The notes beneath the pieces are model-generated. The model saw only the letters and a program-made list of their open reading frames with translations. It did not search any database and was not told the DNA's origin. Source: Patiria miniata (taxonomy: Eukaryota > Echinodermata > Asteroidea > Valvatida > Asterinidae). From it: a DNA stretch of 64,000 nucleotides. Shown here piece by piece: positions 59,622 to 64,000 of this stretch (the stretch's first letter is position 1; each line of letters starts with the position of its first letter). The DNA lies in assembly GCF_015706575.1 (NCBI RefSeq), contig NW_024037076.1, forward strand, positions 2,046,001-2,110,000. Direction: 5' to 3'. Both the position numbers and the translations under genes were made by a program.

Positions 59622-61770
59622 TCTTGGTACTGGTGGAAATATCCAAACTCCAAAATCAAAATCTTGTCAGTGACAACTTGAAAAGTTGTCAAAGTAGGAT
59701 CTTTTGTTGTTATCAGCTCTCCATCTCTACTTTAGAACATTGACTCCAGGAAGAGTAATATTTGTCCTCTTCATCTATAAGTTTTTTCTGTGGATGACCA
59801 ATCATGCGGTGCCAAGTTTCTGCAGAACTTGTTCACAGGAAAGAGTTACGTTAACACATGCTTACCATCATAACCACTTGTACAAAAGCTTGCAGTGTGG
59901 AGATACATGCATACATTTTTGGCTCACCATACCTATTTTGTTTTGTTGTGGTTACAAAGGAATCCACGAGGTGGTCTGCGGCACTAAACGCAACCAGGGT
60001 AGTATCGAACCGACATCACTAAGACCGCCAGTTATATGCAAATCGATGACGAATCGATTCCTTGTCAGAGGAGGGGCCAAGGAACATAAAATATATTCCA
60101 TCGTGAGGTAAACACGCTTAGAGCTTAAAGAGGGGGAATATAGGCTTATTAAAACGGATAGGAAGCCAAAAAGTCATGGGAATCATAACTGCAGCTGAGT
60201 TTTGCTATGCACTGAGATTATGCTTTTTCTACTGTTGAGCAGTTGTGTGAAATTGTATATTGTATCAAAACGAAAACTGCTGAACGTTGATCACATGCGG
60301 ACCTAAAATGCGTTATAGCTGAGTGTCTGGTAACAATGAATGCACAAAATGGGTTTACCCATGCCTGTCCAGGTGGTACAAAACCAAGTTGCCCTCCGAC
60401 TCCGCCTTAACGGATACGGTCTATAACTGGGAATTTGGCGTGGTTTTATCCATTCATTTGAAAATCATGATGAACATTTTGCGTTAATGTATACCCTCTC
60501 CGTGAAATGGAGACTTCCGTGCATAACTTTGAAAGCAGTTGGACCAAAATAGCACCTGGGTTTGTCAATGTGCGCTCCGTGCGCTAACCATAGCTTGGCA
60601 CACTCCTTTTAGTGCTTCTTTGCCTCGATTTGTCGCTTTCGGGGCTTTCACCAGGCTAGGAGTGATTAAATATAACTTGTAATTGCCTCCGCGGAGTAGG
60701 GGAAATATCGACTGGGAGAGGTTTGCCTCTCATCGGGGGAATTCTAAACACGATCAAGGTGGATAATGCCGCCTTTATCGCCGCTAAAATATGGATTGGA
60801 CAAATCAATAAGTTAACGGGCCGACCTTCGTGAATAATTAAAGAAGCAACACATGGCGTTCCATAGCACATAATTTGGCTGCAAAAATGTGTTTACTACG
60901 GGCGTGTAGAAACGTCGAGAGATGTTTTGGGATTAGGGGAGGGGCATACACTGACACGGGGGAGGCGATGCGACCCGCCCAACTTTCGAGCACTTCCATT
61001 TTCCGGACAAAATTGAAAACAATGCTAACGAAATTTGGCCATATATTGACTCTTCTGCAACTTTTGCAAGTGTCCCAGAAATGCCTTTTGATGCATGACA
61101 AGCAAGATTCCTATTTTATATTAAATGAGGGAAAAGGAAGCCCTTTTTTATATTATTTTACAATTAAAAAAAAGGTAAACGAATAGTCGGCATTCATTTT
61201 GTTTTACTTGATTTCAAAATATAGAGAAACAAAACCCAGTTACTTTTTGCTTTTTGTTTTCACTTTTGGCACCTTTTCCATCTGGCTGATGACGTCACCT
61301 CTACACAACATATCCCATTTTAGCCCAAATTGGGTTGCGATGGGATTACCCTAGCTTTTTGACTGCAGCAAAAAGGCCGGAAAAAAACAAATTTCATTGT
61401 CCGTTTTGATGGAAAACAAAACTATAAAAAAGAGGAATGAAACTCATTTTCCATTTTTGGATTGAACAGGCAAAAAACGAAAAAGAATCAATTAAAGGCC
61501 GTTTTGCTTTTGGGCAACAAAAAGTTCCATTTTCTTTGGACAGCTGGAAACCAGCACCAACTTTTAAGACTAGGTTTAAGCGCTAGCACTGAGCGCCACT
61601 GCAGATTCGATGGGAACGATATAAAGAGCCTTACTCTTTGCAACCGTTGAGGGGGTACTTCTGCGGACCTATTCATTGAAGACTAGGGCTAGGCAGGGAA
61701 GGGCAGGGCCAGCGGACGGGACAGATTCGGTGCATTTTACTCCGTTTTGCGGAATCGGTATCCGCTGAAA
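59622..61770 (+). other. Intergenic stretch with upstream region of the last gene
   Basis: No exon is recognised. The part just before 61771 should contain the 5' UTR and promoter of the signal-peptide gene, but I see no clear core-promoter motif. The stretch from 60120 to 61680 shows no repeat that I can place elsewhere in the window. Confidence 0.45.
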
Positions 61771-61858
61771 ATGGCTGGAAAAGATGTGGTGACATCCCTC
61801 GTGGTTTCGTCATTAGTTCTCCAGTATTTGATCGCATGTGTGGCGGCATCTGTTCACG
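61771..61858 (+). CDS. First coding exon with signal peptide (3' partial gene)
   Basis: ATG begins MAGKDVVTSLVVSSLVLQYL, then IACVAASVH, a typical signal peptide with a small-residue cleavage region (ACVAAS). An exon border follows, CACG|GTAAGT, after 29 codons plus one base. A secreted or type I membrane protein is expected. I find no continuing exon within the window, so the family is unknown. Confidence 0.6.
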
Positions 61859-62452
61859 GTAAGTCTTTAGATCTCCGAAGGGTAACTTAGTTTGTTGACA
61901 GACCGGCCATCTTGTTGTATACAGCAACACTGTACTGACTTGGTAAATTGTGTTATGTGTATTCATGTACACATTTATCCAGTGTTACACTGCAATGTTA
62001 AGTTAATATGTACCCTCCATGTTTTACTCAGGGTAATTGTAGCATTTACATGTTGCTATGAGCAGGCGTTAAATCCTAATCATGCTAATTTTTCACCAAC
62101 GTGACCAACACTGACCAACATGACCAATACCGGCTATGCCTATATTTGTTATTGTTTAGTGAGTTAGTCATGTTGTTAGTCCGAGTAACTTGGGCGATCG
62201 TGAAGTGAAGGGCCCGGTTCCTATAAGGGAACAAAATCCACTTTAAAAATTATTAGACCTACCAAACTAGTTGGCGACATTCTTAATAAACAGGTATGTC
62301 ATAGATCATGTAGATAGAGGGCAGGGTTTAGATTTTTTGAGGGAAATTTGGTGGTAAAATGACGATGACAACGTGGCGACAACACGCGACCCAAAAATAA
62401 AGATGGCGGTCACCGCGCGATGTACCGTGAGCACGCACGGCACGCTGAATCA

Positions 62453-62585
62453 CGATGATTTTTGGTTCGCTTGGAGCGCGCCGCGGGGGGTACGGTACAA
62501 GCAAAATGATAGTATGCGCATGCGTACAAGTGCAAGTACCGTACCCCTCGTGGCGCGCGCGCTCCGAACGAACCGAAAATCATCG
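62453..62585. mobile_element. Foldback element, 50-bp arms
   Basis: The left arm CGATGATTTTTGGTTCGCTT, GGAGCGCGC, GGGGTACGGTAC is mirrored in the right arm down to AAAATCATCG, with a few mismatches and a loop of about 38 bp. The arms are GC-rich, unlike the flanks. No clear target duplication. Confidence 0.7.
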
Positions 62586-63430
62586 TTGGATCATATGCGT
62601 GCATGTTTCAAGTGTCAGGTTGGCTCAGTGCGGAAAGGGCATATTTTTCATCATTTTGGCCAAAAACCGACAAAATCCAGCGAAGTTTGTTCTGCGCATA
62701 TTACGTGAGTATGTCATGAGGTGTTGTACGGAGTTTGGGGGCAAACTGTGCAGCGGTTCTGTGGGAAATGTCTGCATTTTGATGGACGTTTTTGTACTTA
62801 ATTAGTGTTTTGTGCTGAAAACGATTTTGCGGGGTTCTTAATCTATGAGGCTCCACTACGATAGTTCTAGGAGTACTACAGGTAGTGATCAATGATTAAG
62901 ATCGAGATACTAAAGTTTATTTACAATCTGGATGAAAAGTGAAATTTCCCGTTCAATTCCGAGAGCTCCCCTCGCGATCGTGAACATAATTCCGACTCGT
63001 GTTTGAACAATGCGATGTGGTTATGCCCTATGCTTTGCAGAGCATCATAGTTCTAGGGATAGTCGTGCCCAGCGTTCATGGTCCTTGTATCCCGAGTGCC
63101 ATTCCGTTACCGAGCGCGATGCATCGATTTTGATAATCAGTAGACTGAATCTTGTTTGTGCATTTCACACGATGATAGGGAGTCGGAAACTAGGGCAGCT
63201 TTTATGAGTGGATACCAGTTCAAGCTAGTTCCCAACTCCAAACGTTAAGTACCTCCATCTTAATCATCGATGTCTACTTGTACCTCAGGTGGCTTATCTA
63301 GTTATTTGGAGGCCTTTTTGAGGGTGAAATCTGATGTTTTTGTTGGGCAATGTTCGGTTTTGGGGTCAAGAACAGAATTGTGTCGAGCGATGGCAGGGGT
63401 TTAGGTTGGACTATTTAGGTCTTTCTGGTT

Positions 63431-63686
63431 ATGAAACCAAGGATTCCTCAAAAATGTCCTAGGCACTGTAGCCCGAAATCCTGACGAAACCCATAGAGAG
63501 GAGACAATGAGAAGAAATTGCAGTTTTAGAGGTGGGAGGAAAAGCCCAGAAGAGTATTCTGGGGAAAACCCACGGAATTAGGTAGGGACTGAAAACCCAA
63601 TCCACATATTGGCCCAGGCGGGATTCGAACCCGGGTCACAGCGGTGGAAGGCGGGGAAAGTACAGCTACGCCAACCTTGTGTGTCC
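63431..63686 (-). mobile_element. tRNA-derived SINE (family 2), second full copy
   Basis: On the minus strand it has the B box GGGTTCGAATCCCGCC, a body with GTGGGTTTTCCCC and TTTTCCTCCCACCTC, and the tail TTTGGGCTACAGTGCC-like segment. It matches the copy at 4356-4604 along its whole length. Confidence 0.75.
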
Positions 63687-64000
63687 TCGATTTTATACAC
63701 CATGAACAAACGCACATTATACATGTACATTTGTGTACACTGTTTATAAATTTATAAGCTCCCAGATACTGGTATACCCTTACCTTCATGTATACATAAA
63801 TGTACATTGTACATTTATTTAGTAGGAGAGTACACTGTTTATTTGATGCAGTATAAAATATACTAGGTCAACCTTGTCAACTTTAGATCAAGTTTGTGCA
63901 CTTTGCATACATAGGCCTACCTGTACATTGTCCAACTCTTTTCATGGTTTGGCTTTCACGCATGGGCCACTCCCATTCAGAGGGAGCAGTCTGGCGTGTG

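Larger units (their letters stand above)
61859..64000 (+). other. Probable first intron of the signal-peptide gene
   Basis: Apart from a foldback at 62453-62585 and a SINE at 63431-63686, I see no exon or other structure up to the window edge. Confidence 0.45.

Overview
The window is nuclear DNA of an intron-rich, AT-rich animal genome. Genes are split into short exons with GT/AG borders, separated by repeat-filled introns. tRNA-derived SINEs, small inverted-repeat DNA elements, ACATGTAC-type runs and the gene content suggest a marine invertebrate deuterostome, possibly an echinoderm. That placement is inference, with no diagnostic marker.

Layout. (1) Positions 1-24414, plus strand: the 3' part of a GARNL3 orthologue (Rap/Ran-GAP domain, then a CNH/citron-type domain, then a disordered tail). 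I rebuilt 24 exons in one continuous frame of 1042 codons plus stop; the N-terminus lies upstream. (2) 24415-28900: downstream and intergenic DNA with inverted-repeat elements, a 125-bp tandem triplication, a tRNA-headed SINE and a 474-bp foldback element. (3) 28904-42084, plus strand: a four-exon gene for a 133-residue basic protein related to vertebrate C11orf98. Its roughly 11.8-kb first intron contains, on the minus strand, (4) a complete six-exon 1-acylglycerol-3-phosphate acyltransferase gene (AGPAT1/2 type, 289 aa, 33415-38616). (5) 44509-47448, plus strand: a four-exon type II membrane protein of the DUF1647 family (374 aa). (6) 49.4-57.2 kb: a block of unusual composition with no recognisable gene, carrying a cluster of short hairpins, degenerate tandem repeats and a roughly 720-bp tandem array. 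A diverged copy of part of that array lies at the opposite edge. (7) 58308-59621, minus strand: a 437-codon coiled-coil reading frame whose stop codon overlaps an AATAAA signal. (8) 61771-61858, plus strand: a probable first coding exon with a signal peptide; its gene continues beyond what I can see.

The most striking observation concerns a degenerate 12-bp minisatellite (core TTGTGATTGACT) found at several loci. In two unrelated genes it has expanded against an exon and carried copies of the exon edge, splice site included, into the intron. In GARNL3 three decayed copies of the acceptor side of one exon precede the real exon. In the AGPAT gene four copies of the donor side of the catalytic HX4D exon follow the real exon. 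I know of no named system of this kind, and the mechanism is inferred. The genes themselves do not form an operon or an obvious shared pathway.
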